DNA of 64,000 nucleotides from Botryosphaeria dothidea (GCA_011503125.2 WWBZ02000082.1:310001-374000), one strand, 5' to 3'. Counted from the stretch's first letter, positions 34,975 through 45,729 are shown. Notes: generated from the letters alone by a model not told the origin. Program-made: numbers and translations.

Positions 34975-36117
34975 TTTGGCGGTCAGCTCTACAGCATGGT
35001 CGGGGAGCGGGAGGTGGGCGAGTGCATAGGAATAGACATATGAAGAGCAGACAGAAAGGAAGGGTACGTACCGGAGCGGCGAGTGGTGGTGGTGTTGGCT
35101 GTCGCGTGAAGAAGGCGCGGTTGACGTCAGCCGCAGCGAATAGTTGAGTAAGCACCTAAGCTCTTGCTCGTCCTCGCACGGAGGGCAGGGCGGAGCTGGG
35201 ATTGGTGACCGGGAACGCGCAGGATCGGCGGCAGATGGAGGATTGAGGGAGCCGGGGATTGGCAGCAGCAGCAAGCTCGCAGAGTGTCTTGTCGGCTTTA
35301 AAGGGAGCACGCTGCTGGCGGGCGGTGTAACAGGAGAAGATCGCCCGCGGAGGAGCACGAGGTGGGCGGGCGGAGCCTGGAGTTGCTGGACTGCCCCTCA
35401 TGTTTAACGGTGGGCTGGAATAAGTAAAGCCCACGTCATTTGCCCATGGCCTGCCTGGTGGCTCGGGCCGCAAAGTCTGCCCTCTGAATCGCCGGTCTTC
35501 TGGGGCCGTCTCTGCCATTCTATGCCTGCTTCCTGCTGGCGCGGTGCTCTCCGACCCTCATGCCACGCGCCCGCCGCGTCCCAAGCCCTGCTGCTGCATG
35601 CTGTCCGTGTCGGCGAGGGTTGAGCTTCACATGTCCCCTTCGCCAGCCCAGCCGGCGCAAGAGGCCGAAGCGAGAAAGGCGTCGTATTGCGCGAGCTCAG
35701 TCGTCCGCGAACGGATGGCCAGGCCTTCTCCTTTTCCCCCTCTACGGCCTCTCCTTAAGCCACAAACTCGACCGGCTTGTGTTAGCATCGCGACAATACG
35801 CCGAGGAGGACCGCGAAGGGAGCTGAGGCCGATAGAGACGACGGGCTGTGGGCATTTCCTTGTCTTCTATCCAGACGACTCCCTACGGCAGACACCGTTG
35901 CTGGAGTTCTGCGTGACACAACCTCGAGGCTCGACCTGAAGATGACCTCAATTGGCCAATGAAAACAGGGTTTAAAAAAGGACAGCGGCCAATGCGCTCC
36001 ACGTGACTGCGGAAAATAGCCGTGCTGCGCGAGCTGGACATTTCGACGCGCGCCCGACTGAAGCTCTCGCTCTAAGCCCACTGACTGCCCGCTGCCCACC
36101 GCCGACCCCCGCCAGCA
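34975..36117. promoter_or_regulatory. Divergent region, tps2 / nucleotidyltransferase gene
   Basis: About 1.1 kb. Two CCCCT cores (35394..35398 and 35635..35639) fit the stress-response element used by Msn2/4-type factors to induce trehalose genes in yeast; with so short a motif this is only suggestive. No gene is supported here. Confidence 0.4.
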
Positions 36118-37864
36118 ATGCCTGGCGAACGCGCTGTCTGCTATGCAGGGAATGCGCTCCGCCCCTCGACCCTCTTATCGCGCTTGTTCAACATCCCCTT
36201 GGCCAGGCCACGCCCGTCTTTCCCTCCGCACTGCTCCATCCCGGCCCGCTCCCGCCACAATGGACCGAACATCGATACGAGCAGTCTCGCCGTGACGCTG
36301 GAAGCTCTCCGTCGCTCGAATCGCGCTTCAGTCATCCGCAAGGTTGGCGCAGAAACAACAGCTGCTTCTATCGTCTGGTTCAAGCCAGAACTGCCTGCGG
36401 ACCGCTTTGACCCTATCTCCCAACAGCAGACTTCGGAAGGCCAGAATACCACGCAGAATGGGAAAACTGTGGCGAAACGAGGCAAGAAGGGGAGTTGGCA
36501 ATGGTCTAATGTTCGATCGATGACGGTGCCGGTGCACAAAATCGGAGCCAAAGAACGGGAGATGCCTCCAGCCGACTATGAAGGCCAAGCTGTGGAGCCC
36601 CTCTATAACAGAGAGGATGTTAGGGATGAGGACTTGCCTTGGTTCCAAGCTTCCCAAACATCTAATGGCGCGCCACTGGAGAGGTACGGCTCCATCCCCG
36701 GTACACGTTTACAAATGGTGCTGACCAGCGCAAAGACTTCGTGCTGAGATTGAGGCTTTTGAGTCCTACCTTCGGCCGACCCCCGACGAGCGGGCTGGTC
36801 GGGATGCAGTCGTAGCGGATACTCGACAAGTGTGGTCCCGGTTTTGTTCGAAGAAAGGATTCCACACAAGTCTGGAGATCTTCGGTTCGGAGAGGTCTGG
36901 TCTTGCCATAGCTACATCGGACCTCGACCTTCGCATCTACAGGCCCGAACTTGATGAGAAGAGGGATGCAAAGCAGCCCCCAAGGTACTTTGCAAGGCGC
37001 CAGTTTTCGCATGTTATCTCCAGTGCCCTCACTTCCTACGAGAGCGATCCGAATTTCATGCTAGTGTTTCTGCGACATTCCAGATACCCTCTTCTATCTA
37101 TGCAGCACGTTGGCACTAGCTTGGATGTTCAAATCGTCTGCTGCAACGATACTAACAAAGCACGTTCCGTCATGGCGAAGTATATGGAAGAAATGCCTGC
37201 TCTACGCAAAGTCTATACACTCGTCAAATATATGTTCGAGATCAGAGGTCTTTCTGATGTTTTCAGGGGAGGCATCGGCTCTTACAGCGTCTTCTACTTG
37301 GTCGCGGCCGCCATGAAATTGGGCACCGAACATGCCAAGGATGATGCCGCTGCGCAGCTTCTCGCAGTTCTAGAATTCTATTCTAAGTTCGACGCCACCG
37401 ATTCCTGGATATCACTCGATCCTCTAGAAGTCCTGTCCAAAGTTGAGAACAAGCCTGTTCAGAGCAAAGAAGAGAAAAAGGTAAGCTCAACCACGCTTGG
37501 TTTTGAAACGACTACTGACTCTGCTCAGCGATTGAAAGCACACCAACGGATTGGGCTACAAAATGGCGAACAGCCATATCTTCTTTGCATTCGTGACCCG
37601 GCTGACCGCACCAATGACTTGGGGAGGAAAACGTTCGGGTGGAAGCATTTGCAGACCACAATGAAAAGGCTGAACGAAGAACTCCGCCAAGATCTCGAAA
37701 AGAATGACGGCCATCTCTTGCTTCCGGCTCTTGTTGGCCGAGGATTTGATCTCTTCGAGGCCAGAAGGCAGAAGCTCGCCGCCTACGGGCGGGAATCTCC
37801 TCATTTTGCAAAAACTCAAGCCCATGAAGTCCCGTCAGCAACCCGACAAGTTTCCGAAATCTAG
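36118..37864 (+). CDS. Trf4-like non-canonical poly(A)/nucleotidyltransferase
   Basis: Nucleotidyltransferase of the DNA polymerase beta superfamily, expected to add nucleotides to RNA 3' ends. Exons are 36118..36683, 36736..37480 and 37529..37864 (introns 52 and 48 nt), giving 548 residues. After splicing the first intron the reading gives RLRAEIEAFESYLRPTPDER, then the catalytic motif LEIFGSERSGLAIATSDLDL (GS plus two Asp), a third acidic position in SLDVQIV, a helical central domain, and the PAP-associated motif FRGGIGSYSVFYLVAAAM. The C-terminus GRGFDLFEARRQKLAAYG lacks a clear RNA-binding module. The N-terminus is Arg/Pro-rich with few acids before residue 50 and could be a mitochondrial presequence (inference). 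Intron 2 has good splice signals but is 48 nt and in frame, so a 564-residue retained form is possible. Cid1/Trf-type or mitochondrial polymerase cannot be separated by eye. Confidence 0.85.
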
Positions 37865-38255
37865 TCGGTCTCTACGCAGAACACAGAGGCTTAGGGCGAG
37901 GCTATGCAGCCGGCCGAAGTCCAGGCTGGCAATTCCTCATTGGCATCCATGCTCGTCACTGGGTGAAACGGCTCGGTCATGAGGATAATCAAATCATCTT
38001 TGAATGGAGGTATCGGACGCTTCTCTCATGCAGCGCCATGTCCCTATTTGCGCGAACAAAGGAAATACCTAAGCGAGGAATCCTGCGAACAACTACTGCG
38101 ACAAGGTACCTAGGAGTCGTGACTTCAATAATGCACTAAATATCCATACCGGGGGGGGGGGAATCACGGCGGGTGGTTAGAAGCAATGGCCTCCGGAAAA
38201 TGTAACTTCATGGGGAGGACGGCTTTGTGAGCAGAAACGCGATACACTTACGTCC

Positions 38256-38417
38256 GGATGAATGCGTCCACTCCCTATGGCAGTGTTGATTAGATCGTTT
38301 CCTGACCTGTTGAAGTCGATTGCCTAAATTGTACCGCTCCTGCGCGCTTCCGATGATGTATGGCGATACTGGCTTGTCAACGAAAAAAAATTGGCATTCG
38401 GCGCTAGCCGTCGGCTG
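38256..38417 (+). repeat. Dispersed short repeat, copy B
   Basis: Begins GGATGAATGCGTCCACTCCC (38256..38275) and ends GCGCTAGCCGTCGGCTG (38401..38417). Both blocks recur in the same order at 43611..43702, but the spacing differs (162 versus 92 bp), so the ends are conserved while the middle is not. A partial match to the left terminus (TGCAGCCGGCC) lies at 37905..37915. Confidence 0.5.
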
Positions 38418-38767
38418 AAGCACTCTCAGAACGCATTACATTGCAAGCGCTGGAATCCATCAGAAAAGCGTTCCAAGACCGCCGAGACTGTGGCTGCAAG
38501 GCGACAGTGCTGACTCCGATCAAAGAATAGCGTGTTTCAGTCCCTAAACAGGTAAAGTTTACGGTTGAAGCTGCTGCCTGCAGCTGATGTGAGTGGCTGC
38601 AACCGGTAGTCACCAGCCAGCCGGACTTTCTATTCCGGGAATTGCCAATGCAGCTGCCTGGGAGGAAGAACAAAACTTCCGCCAGCTGATCCAGCACACG
38701 GCAGCCACTGTCTGTTCGTACAAAACCCTGGAGTAATCCATGTCAATCCGAGTTTCTCGTCGCAATG

Positions 38768-38777
38768 TCTATATAGA
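38768..38777 (+). promoter_or_regulatory. TATA box candidate of the P450 gene
   Basis: The palindrome TCTATATAGA lies 43 nt before the ATG at 38820 and 106 nt before the in-frame ATG at 38883. Usual TATA-to-TSS spacing favours the second ATG or a very short leader. Confidence 0.5.
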
Positions 38778-38819
38778 CCTCGTGCGGGCGCCTTCCCGGC
38801 TCGGTAGCCCACCTCTCAT

Positions 38820-40625
38820 ATGAGTGAATCTCCGGACTTCCCTTGCCTCGCAATACCTTGTCAGGATTTCTCTGACTCCAATATGGATGGTCCAATAGTC
38901 AGATGGATTGAAGACCATGCCTTCTCATCGTTTCCTTCCCTCTTCATCTCTCTGCCCCTCTTGCTTGTTGCAATCCTCTACTGCAGGCGGCCAGCATCAA
39001 TATCATCGTCGGATTCCATTCCTTGGGTTGGGCTTCGAGATCAAGTGTTCAAGATAACCAGGGCTCACCTGCGTGATGCAACATGTGGCAAAGAATACTT
39101 GAAAGAAGGATATGAGAAGGTAAGCACGCTTCGTGATAAAATGGAAACCCTTTGCTGCCTTGACTTGTTCCGAGGCTGTGGTAAAAACTAACCACTGATA
39201 ATCCTTTAGTACAGCAAGAGTGGCAAAGCCTTCAAATCTCCAATCCTCGCGCGTAGAGATCTGGTCGTTCTCCCTCCATATGCCATCCCGTGGCTCCTGC
39301 AGCAGTCTGAAGATCGCGTCAGCCAGCCGAAAGTTATGTCGCAATTAATCCAATCGAAATACTTTCTCCCGGCTCTGCCAAAGGGCGAAGTCATTTACCC
39401 TTCCATGATCAAAGTAGATCTCAATCGGCACCTCGCATTAATGACCAGCGCCATCGTGAACGAGATCCACGACGGCCTCGCCGAACACTGGGGAACGGAC
39501 GTCGAGAACTGGAAGCGTATCAACGTCTTCAGAACCATTGAGAGCATCGCTGCACGGATTTCTGTACGCATCTTCTTTGGTGCCGAACTCGCCCACGACG
39601 CCGCTTTCCTCTCGCACAGCGATACTTTCTCCCTTCTCCTGACCACCAGCTCCGGAATCCTAGCCTTCGTCGTACCTGAGCCCCTTCGTCAGTTCCTTGG
39701 CCCTCTCTTGGCCCTCCCAGCCCGCTACTACGCCCGGCGCATGAACCGCAAGCTCATCCCCGTCATCGAACGCCGCATCGCCGAGCTCTCCTCCACCTCA
39801 TCATCCAAAGAAAGCGAACCTACCACGACCGCCTCACCACCAAACGACATCCTCCACCACCACATCGCCACGGCCCTCGCGTCCCCCAACCCCGCCGATC
39901 GCTCCCCCGCCACGATCGCTGCCCGCCTGCAAGTCATCCTTGGCTTTGCCGCCATCCCAACCACCTACCTCACCCTAACCAACGCCCTGCTGACCCTCGC
40001 CTCCCTGCCCGCAACTCCTTCCGACACCCTCAGCCCGGACGCCCTTCTAACCCTCCGCGCCGAAGCCCAGCGCGTCCTCGCCGCCCACGACGGCGCGTGG
40101 ACGCGGACGTCGCTGCTCTCGCTCGTGCGTGCTGATTCCTTCGTCAAGGAGACGATGCGCCTGTACCCCTTTTCCGGGCGGGGCCTGCTGCACGAAGTCG
40201 TGGCCGAGGAGGGCGTCGTGCTGCCGCCAGGCTTGGGTCCGGACGACGAAGAAGCGGTGCGCGTGCCCAAGGGGACGTGGTTCGGTGTGCCGACGGGCGA
40301 GATCCAGACGGACGAGGAGATATATGGGAAGGGCGCGGAGGGGTTCGAGCCGTGGAGGTTCGTGGATGGGAATGCTGGGGAGGAGAGGGGTAGTAGCGCG
40401 ACGACGACGAGTGATATTTTCTTGTCGTTTAGTCGGGGGAAGCATGTATGTCCCGGCAGGTTTTTTGCGGTGAATGTGATGAAGCTGCTGTTGGCGCATG
40501 TGGCGATGGAGTATGACATCAAGCCGTTGGAGAAGCGGCCGGAGAATGTGGTCTTTAGTGATGTCTCGGTGCCGTCGGATAAGGCTGAGATCGAGGTGAA
40601 GAGGAGGATCCAGATCGAAGAGTGA
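38820..40625 (+). CDS. Fungal cytochrome P450 monooxygenase
   Basis: Heme-thiolate monooxygenase, probably ER-anchored; substrate unknown. Exons are 38820..39119 and 39210..40625 (90-nt intron), giving 571 residues, or 550 from the in-frame ATG at 38883 (MDGPIVRWIEDH). An N-terminal membrane segment, FPSLFISLPLLLVAILY, lies near 37-54. The I-helix reads GFAAIPTTYLTLTNALL near 345, with Ile-Pro where many P450s have an acidic residue before Thr-Thr. The K-helix ExxR is ETMRLYP near 413, a PERF-like FEPWRF lies near 480, and the heme loop FSRGKHVCPGRFFA has its Cys near 514. All landmarks needed for heme binding are kept. The FAAI-TT I-helix resembles fungal secondary-metabolism P450s such as the gibberellin and ent-kaurene oxidase group (from memory). 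No tailoring or backbone biosynthetic gene lies in the flanks, so a biosynthetic cluster is not supported. Confidence 0.92.
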
Positions 40626-42274
40626 GTGGCATTCTTGAGACGTGCCGTGGAAAGTGTGTGTGAAAACTGTATCCTCACTCATTCTCCTATTACTCTGCTC
40701 AATTTGTAGGACTACTGGCTGCCAGCTGTATTAATACAAGAGGAAAATGGCAGACCGTGCTGCCATTCTGCACGCATATAGCCACCTCCGTGTGGGCCTG
40801 TTTTGCTTCATCCAAACCACTACTGTCGGCGTGTTAGCCCTACGTTCAGCACCCTTAGCGTCGAGCCTCCTTCCTGACATCTTGAACAACATCCGAAAGG
40901 CCTAGCCTGAGGATGTCCCTCCGAAAGGTTCTCCGCTTCGATTTACTCCAGTCTGGAAGGCGTCTGGCAGTTTCGTCGAGCAGCTCGCAGTATGCCCAGC
41001 AATCCGACAGAGAATATCCCAAGGAACGGCAAAGCTTGATGATGTTTTCGGAGCTCATCTTCGACTATGTCTATCTATTCGCACTATTTCTGGGCAATGT
41101 CGGTTTTGAGCCTTGGGATGACCCCAGAGCCATTTTCGCATGCAGGAATCGCGGATTCGGCGGCAATGCTTCTACATACGTTGGTAGAATGCGGCTAGAT
41201 GAGTGCTTCAACTTTCGCGGTAATTGAATTGGACTAATGAGCGCCACAGCACACGGAGGCGGCCACGCGACTCTTTGCGCCAACCAGCATGGGTGCACCC
41301 GTCTGACATATATAGGGAAGTGCGGGATCTGCGAAGGCTGGAGGATTTCGAGAGAGAGTAAGGCAGACAACTCCTGCAGATTGCGGGAATTGTGTGGTGA
41401 GATTCATGTCAGCAAGACCGACGAAAATCCTTGCCGTGGGAGGTATGGTTTGGCGGTGGGCTTTGAGTCGTGCCTTCCGAGTTTGTGAGAGAGATGACTC
41501 TCGCCGACCGGGCGCATATTCTGCTAATTCTTCGGGGGAGAGTTTCGGGTGGATACAACACAACGGAGTCCGAAAAAAAGAGACGTCAACGAACATTGTC
41601 ATGGGTATGGGTGTGAAGTATGAAGTCAGAGGGAGCATGGGTGGAGGCAGAAGCGCGGGGAGGGAGGGACGACAAGCTTCGACAAGCTTCAGGGCTGGGC
41701 TTGGCGCGACGGGCCGGAGATCATCATCTTCCTCAGCACAGCCGCTTCCTCAGCCTTCTCGCAGCGCCAATTGAAGCAATTGGTGCTGTCACGACACATG
41801 CAATACGAACCATGACAGGTCATCGGCGCCAGCAACCATACCTGTGGCGGTGCCCGGAAAACCGCGCACAGCCAGCCCCTACTGGGCCACCGAGTTCCAG
41901 ATCCACGCCAGGGTCGTGCGCCGCGACATCCGTTCAGGTGGGGGAAATACTTAAACAACGCCGACTTGACCAGTACATCACTTCCCCAGACCAGCCATCT
42001 CCTCCGAGATTTGGCGCCTGATCTCCTCGCCCTCCAATTTCCTGCTCTTCGTATCTTATATCCCCTACATATACCCACCAGCGCCCCATTTTGCATAATT
42101 AGACCTCCCCTTCGTATCTCGCCTGCTCCTCGCGACTCCGCAGCATCTTGTCCTGCAACAGTACCCACAGCTGTGCAACAAGACTAGAAACCCCCTCCTT
42201 CGCCCCTCCATTCCAGAGCCCACGCTCAATCGCAACGAACCCACACCTCCAACACACAAACACCAACCATCACC
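40626..42274. other. Intergenic region between the P450 and WW genes
   Basis: About 1.6 kb. Besides one weak small frame on the minus strand (40855..41058, listed separately), there are overlapping Cys-containing frames at 41.2-41.6 kb on both strands that I cannot support as genes. The last 300 bases are pyrimidine-rich and look like the WW gene promoter and leader. Confidence 0.5.
40855..41058 (-). CDS. Possible small hypothetical protein or gene remnant
   Basis: ATG-initiated frame of 67 residues, MSSENIIKLCRSLGYSLSDC onward, with an amphipathic, charged helical look and a basic C-terminal half (KSKRRTFRRDILRLG). I do not recognise a family. It could be a real small protein, the last exon of a larger minus-strand gene, or a decayed fragment. 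No upstream exon could be chained with confidence. Confidence 0.25.
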   Translation of the reverse strand: MSSENIIKLCRSLGYSLSDCWAYCELLDETARRLPDWSKSKRRTFRRDILRLGLSDVVQDVRKEARR

Positions 42275-43244
42275 ATGGGACTCTTCAAGGACCTCGTTTC
42301 CGAGTTCTCCCACTCGGGCGACTCGTCGTCCTCGTACCAGCAGCAACCCTCCTACGGCTCCGCCCCGCCCCAGCCGCCGCCCGTCCAGCCCCCGTGGGTC
42401 GCGCGCTGGGACAACGAAGCCGGCCGCTGGATCTTCATCAACGAGCAGACCGGCGCGCGCACCTTCGAGCACCCGGGCAACAGCTACCAGGAAGCCGGCT
42501 ACTACCAGGGCGGGCCTCCGCCTCAGCAGGGCTACGGCGGAGGCTACGGCGGCGGAGGCTATGGCGGCGGCGAGCGCGTAGAGTACGTCGAGGAGGAGAA
42601 GAAATCGTCGGGCGGGAACGGGCTGATGTACGGGGCCATTGGCGCCGCGGCGGACTTGGCGGGCGGCGCACTGCTGATGCATGAAGGCGAGAAAGTTGGT
42701 AAGTTTGGCACCGCTCTTCTTGAGATTTGCTTCTGCATTTTCTTTCTACTCTTTCGGACACCAGAGCACATTTCTTGCGGGGTTCCCGTTCGATGATTGG
42801 ACATATCAACTAACAAGGAGATCAGCCGAAGATTGGGATGAGGATAAGGCACGCCTCGAGCAAAAGGTGGACCACGGAGTCGAAAACGTCGAGGAGTTCC
42901 CGGAAAACGCCGCGCGCTGGACCGGCGAGGCTATCGGCACCGTTGAGGACATCCCACAGGATGTCGAGCAGAGCTGGGACCGGACAGAGGACCGGGTCGA
43001 ACAGGGCTGGGACAACGCGGAAAACAGGGTCGAACAAGGCTGGGACAACGCCGAGAACAACGTCGAGCAGGGTTGGGATAGCACGGTGGAAGCTGTTGAG
43101 GATGCGCCGGAAAACGCGGCTGAGTGGGTGGGCGAGGGCGTAGGGAAGGTCGAGCGGTTTGGGGACGACGTCGAGGACTATGGTGATAGTCTGGAGCAGA
43201 GTTATGATGAGGGCAGGGATGAGGCGAGGTATGATGATTACTAA
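42275..43244 (+). CDS. Atypical WW-domain protein with 11-residue repeats
   Basis: Exons are 42275..42698 and 42826..43244 (127-nt intron), giving 280 residues. The start MGLFKDLVSEF follows CACC. Residues about 32-66 form a WW-like module, PPWVARWDNEAGRWIFINEQ then TGARTFEHP; the final Trp of the family is replaced by Phe and the aromatic pair by Trp-Ile-Phe, so ligand choice may differ. A Tyr/Gly/Gln-rich segment (GGGYGGGGYGGG) follows, then a small hydrophobic stretch rich in Gly/Ala (LMYGAIGAAADLAGGALLM), glycine-zipper-like. The second exon is a long amphipathic, acidic helix made of 11-residue units (VEQGWDNAENR and variants), resembling LEA-type or apolipoprotein-like repeats. A membrane- or stress-associated adaptor is my inference; no function is established from sequence. 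Confidence 0.8.
42963..43094 (+). repeat. Four tandem 33-bp units in the WW gene
   Basis: Units start at 42963, 42996, 43029 and 43062. Each encodes VEQ(S/G)WD plus five variable residues. Units 2 and 3 are nearly identical, which suggests recent duplication or ongoing homogenisation. Confidence 0.88.
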
Positions 43245-45415
43245 AGTGGAGTCGTGGGTGGCTTGTAAGGTTTGCCTTTGCGTTTCGGATATTGGGCAGT
43301 TTGCATGTGGATGAAGCTCTGGCGGTATTTGCATAGCGACAACCATCTTTGAGCCCGGGAGAGGAATATGCTTCGATGGCAGATGAATTGAGGCGGAAAT
43401 CTACGATTGTGTATGATTTGTGATCTGTATGCACTTCCCCTCGGAATGGGCAGCTCTTGGGTCATAGATTTGAATTGAAAGTTAAGAGTGGTCTGGCCAA
43501 ACATCATACAAAGGAGAGCGATCATCGGCAAGGATCTTCAATACATGGGTCATTGAAGTATCCGTCCAGACTTAAGTGTATTGTACATACTTTCGGAGAC
43601 GAAGCTATCTGGATGAATGCTTCGACTCCCCATAGCCATCTCAATCTAACCGCTCTCTAGCTTTCTTGGGGAATAATTGCACCCGGCGCTAACGGTCGGC
43701 TGCAACACACCTGTACCAAAGAACAACTCTCGTTGCTTCCACGAGACCTCGGAACGCAGACACGTGTAACTGAGACTCAGCCAACAGAACGCGAGTACGG
43801 GACATCGAACCCTTCACCTTTTCAGTGGCATCAGACAAGACCTCAAACATGCCGATCGTCTGGAGTAGAAAAGCCCATAGTCCCGAAAACAGAAAAAGAT
43901 CACTCACCCTTGGCCTCATCCATCATCCCATGTTTATATTTCTCCAGCAAGTCTTATAGGAGCACGACAACTACCGCGACATGCAATCGTCCACATGATT
44001 TAGAGAAAAACAAAAAAAAAGAGAAAATCAAGATAGGCTGCCCAATTCCCCGGATCTACAACCAAGTGCGCCAGAAAAAAAAAAAGAGGCGCTAACCAGG
44101 GCTATCCCAGCCAGAGAGAGCACCTCTCGCACACGTATAACCCAATCGGCTAGCCACAGTATAAGCTTTTTTTTCCCCAGCAAAAGCCTAAACATATCCG
44201 CCACCAAGATGGAAAATATGACCGTGAAGGACAATTGGGCGACAAGGCTGGACTACTTCAGGGTTGCGCAATGGAGCCCGAAAGCCTCTTTGTTTCGCCT
44301 CCACCCCTTATGTGCCCCGGAAGCCTTAGTAGTTTGACAAGCATTTGCTGACCCGCATAGGTGGCGCAGCGGGGTAGGCAGGACAATCGCAGGGAGAGGA
44401 GCGGCCGTTCATCACAGGGTGAGACATAGTCATGTGCGTAGGTCAGACATCATTCCTTATCGGAAATCTCCCCGCAATTCTTGAGACAGCGAATCGGCCT
44501 TACAGTTGGGCGCCTTCTTGTGCATTGCCACCACCGTGCGGACAGCATAGATCGGCGTTTGGTGGGGTCGGGGTATGTTGCGAGTTCTTGCGTCCCAAGG
44601 CGGTCACAGCAACTGTAATCTTTGAATGATGTGGTGGGTGTGCTTTGTCTCAGATGTCTCTATTCGTCGCGCTACCGGTTTGAAGAACCTCGGCAGCTCA
44701 CGCTATAGACTTGAACTTTTTCGCTTTAGCTAGACGTGTCGTCGAAGCGTATCTTTGCTGATGATAAACCGGGGATAGTCGACCAGAGGAACAAAAAGAA
44801 AGAAGCGAAGGAGAAAATGGTCGAAACAATAAAAAGTTCGTTCGCACCGACCCAAGTGCCGGATCCTGCGCCTATTAAACCAGTATGCAGCAAACAGTTG
44901 ATGAACAGAGGGCGAAGAAAATGCCCATGCGGGAAATGCCCAAGTGAAGAGAAGCCAGTCAGGCCTGACTCTCATACATGATAAATGCGGGAAGAGAACC
45001 TGAGAAAGTCTTCCTCTGCCGCAGACGCTCGTCAAAGATGCGTCCAAGAAATTGTGCGCAAATGGTTCAGATAAATCGTGATAGGAGTGCCGTCAGTGTT
45101 AGGCCTCCGTTGATCTCGTCCACTCGCTCCTGGCGGGCAGCTGCAGCCATGGCCGTCGTGGTCGTCCGAGTTTTGTTTTTTTGGTCCCCCTCTCTAGGTC
45201 TGACGAAGCGAAGAAACGAGCGAATGGTAGCTTCATCGTCGCATTCCTCTTCTAGAAGCGGCGCCGGCGCTTGTGTCCTCTATTTTTCATCCCCACAACA
45301 TCGGCGTCCCTCTCTCTCCTTCGCATCCCCACCAAGGATAGGTCATCTGGTGTCTTCAACCCTCAGGCGAGCGTGCCACGTTAAGGGCCAGGGGTCTCGC
45401 TTAGGATGAGCGAAT
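43245..45415. other. Gene-free region after the WW gene
   Basis: About 2.2 kb with no supported gene. It holds another copy of the dispersed repeat (43611..43704), several A-runs around 44.0-44.1 kb and a non-ATG Lys-rich frame near 44.74-44.98 kb that I reject. The right end should include the 3' UTR of the 80-residue gene. Confidence 0.5.
43611..43704 (+). repeat. Dispersed short repeat, copy C
   Basis: Begins GGATGAATGCTTCGACTCCC and ends GCGCTAACGGTCGGCTGCA. Its last block matches copies at 4356..4374 and 38401..38417 except for three variable bases in the middle (AGC, GCC, ACG). Confidence 0.55.
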
Positions 45416-45729
45416 CTATGCCCGTCCTGACCTTCCAGTAAACTCGCGGACGGCTGCCGTGGGCATCTTGCTCCAGCGACGGCTTGTGGTCGAGCTCGAG
45501 GTGCTGGAGTAGGGCGACGAGGGGTTGCTGCCATAGACGTATTCTCCATCAACGTATCGAGCGTCGCTGATGAAGGTGGTGCGCTTGTCGCGGCGCGTGT
45601 AGCGCTGCTCGAGGCGGTAGAGCTCGAGCTCTGGAGAGACAATGTCAGCATTGAGTCTGTGTGAAGCAAATTAGGTCCCTGAGGGAGGAGGGGGCACTGA
45701 CTGGCTTGCAGCTTCTCGATGAGACCCAT
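45416..45729 (-). CDS. Conserved 80-residue fungal protein of unknown function
   Basis: Two exons on the minus strand: 45729..45702 (only 28 nt) and 45630..45416, joined by a 71-nt intron with GTCAGT donor and CTCTCCAG acceptor. The joined product begins MGLIEKLQAK and continues LELYRLEQRYTRRDKRTTFI, then SDARYVDGEYVYGS, a Ser-rich spacer and RRWSKMPTAAVREFTG. The block from Leu-Gln-Ala-Lys through Tyr-Val-Asp-Gly-Glu-Tyr-Val-Tyr matches, from memory, a small protein conserved across moulds. Neither exon is long enough to stand out alone, and an overlapping wrong-frame reading masks it. The N-terminal half should be a charged amphipathic helix. No domain function is known to me. Confidence 0.78.

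Larger units (their letters stand above)
37865..38819. other. Intergenic region upstream of the P450 gene
   Basis: About 0.95 kb. It contains a G11 run (38151..38161), a copy of the dispersed repeat motifs (38256..38417) and, close to the P450 gene, a palindromic TATA sequence (38768..38777). Confidence 0.6.

Noticed and set aside
41234..41638. Cys-containing frames on both strands near 41.2-41.6 kb as a zinc-finger gene
   Set aside because: Cysteine spacing fits no known finger, and no exon chain or start context supports either strand.
42963..43094. CRISPR-like array
   Set aside because: The 33-bp units are contiguous coding repeats without spacers in a eukaryotic gene.
38820..43244. Secondary-metabolite cluster around the P450
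   Set aside because: Neighbours are a nucleotidyltransferase and a WW protein; there is no polyketide, peptide or terpene synthase, transporter or pathway regulator.
44736..44981. Lys-rich 81-codon frame with a Cys-Pro-Cys cluster
   Set aside because: It starts at GTG, not ATG, and overlaps an antisense frame of equal length; no homology recognised.
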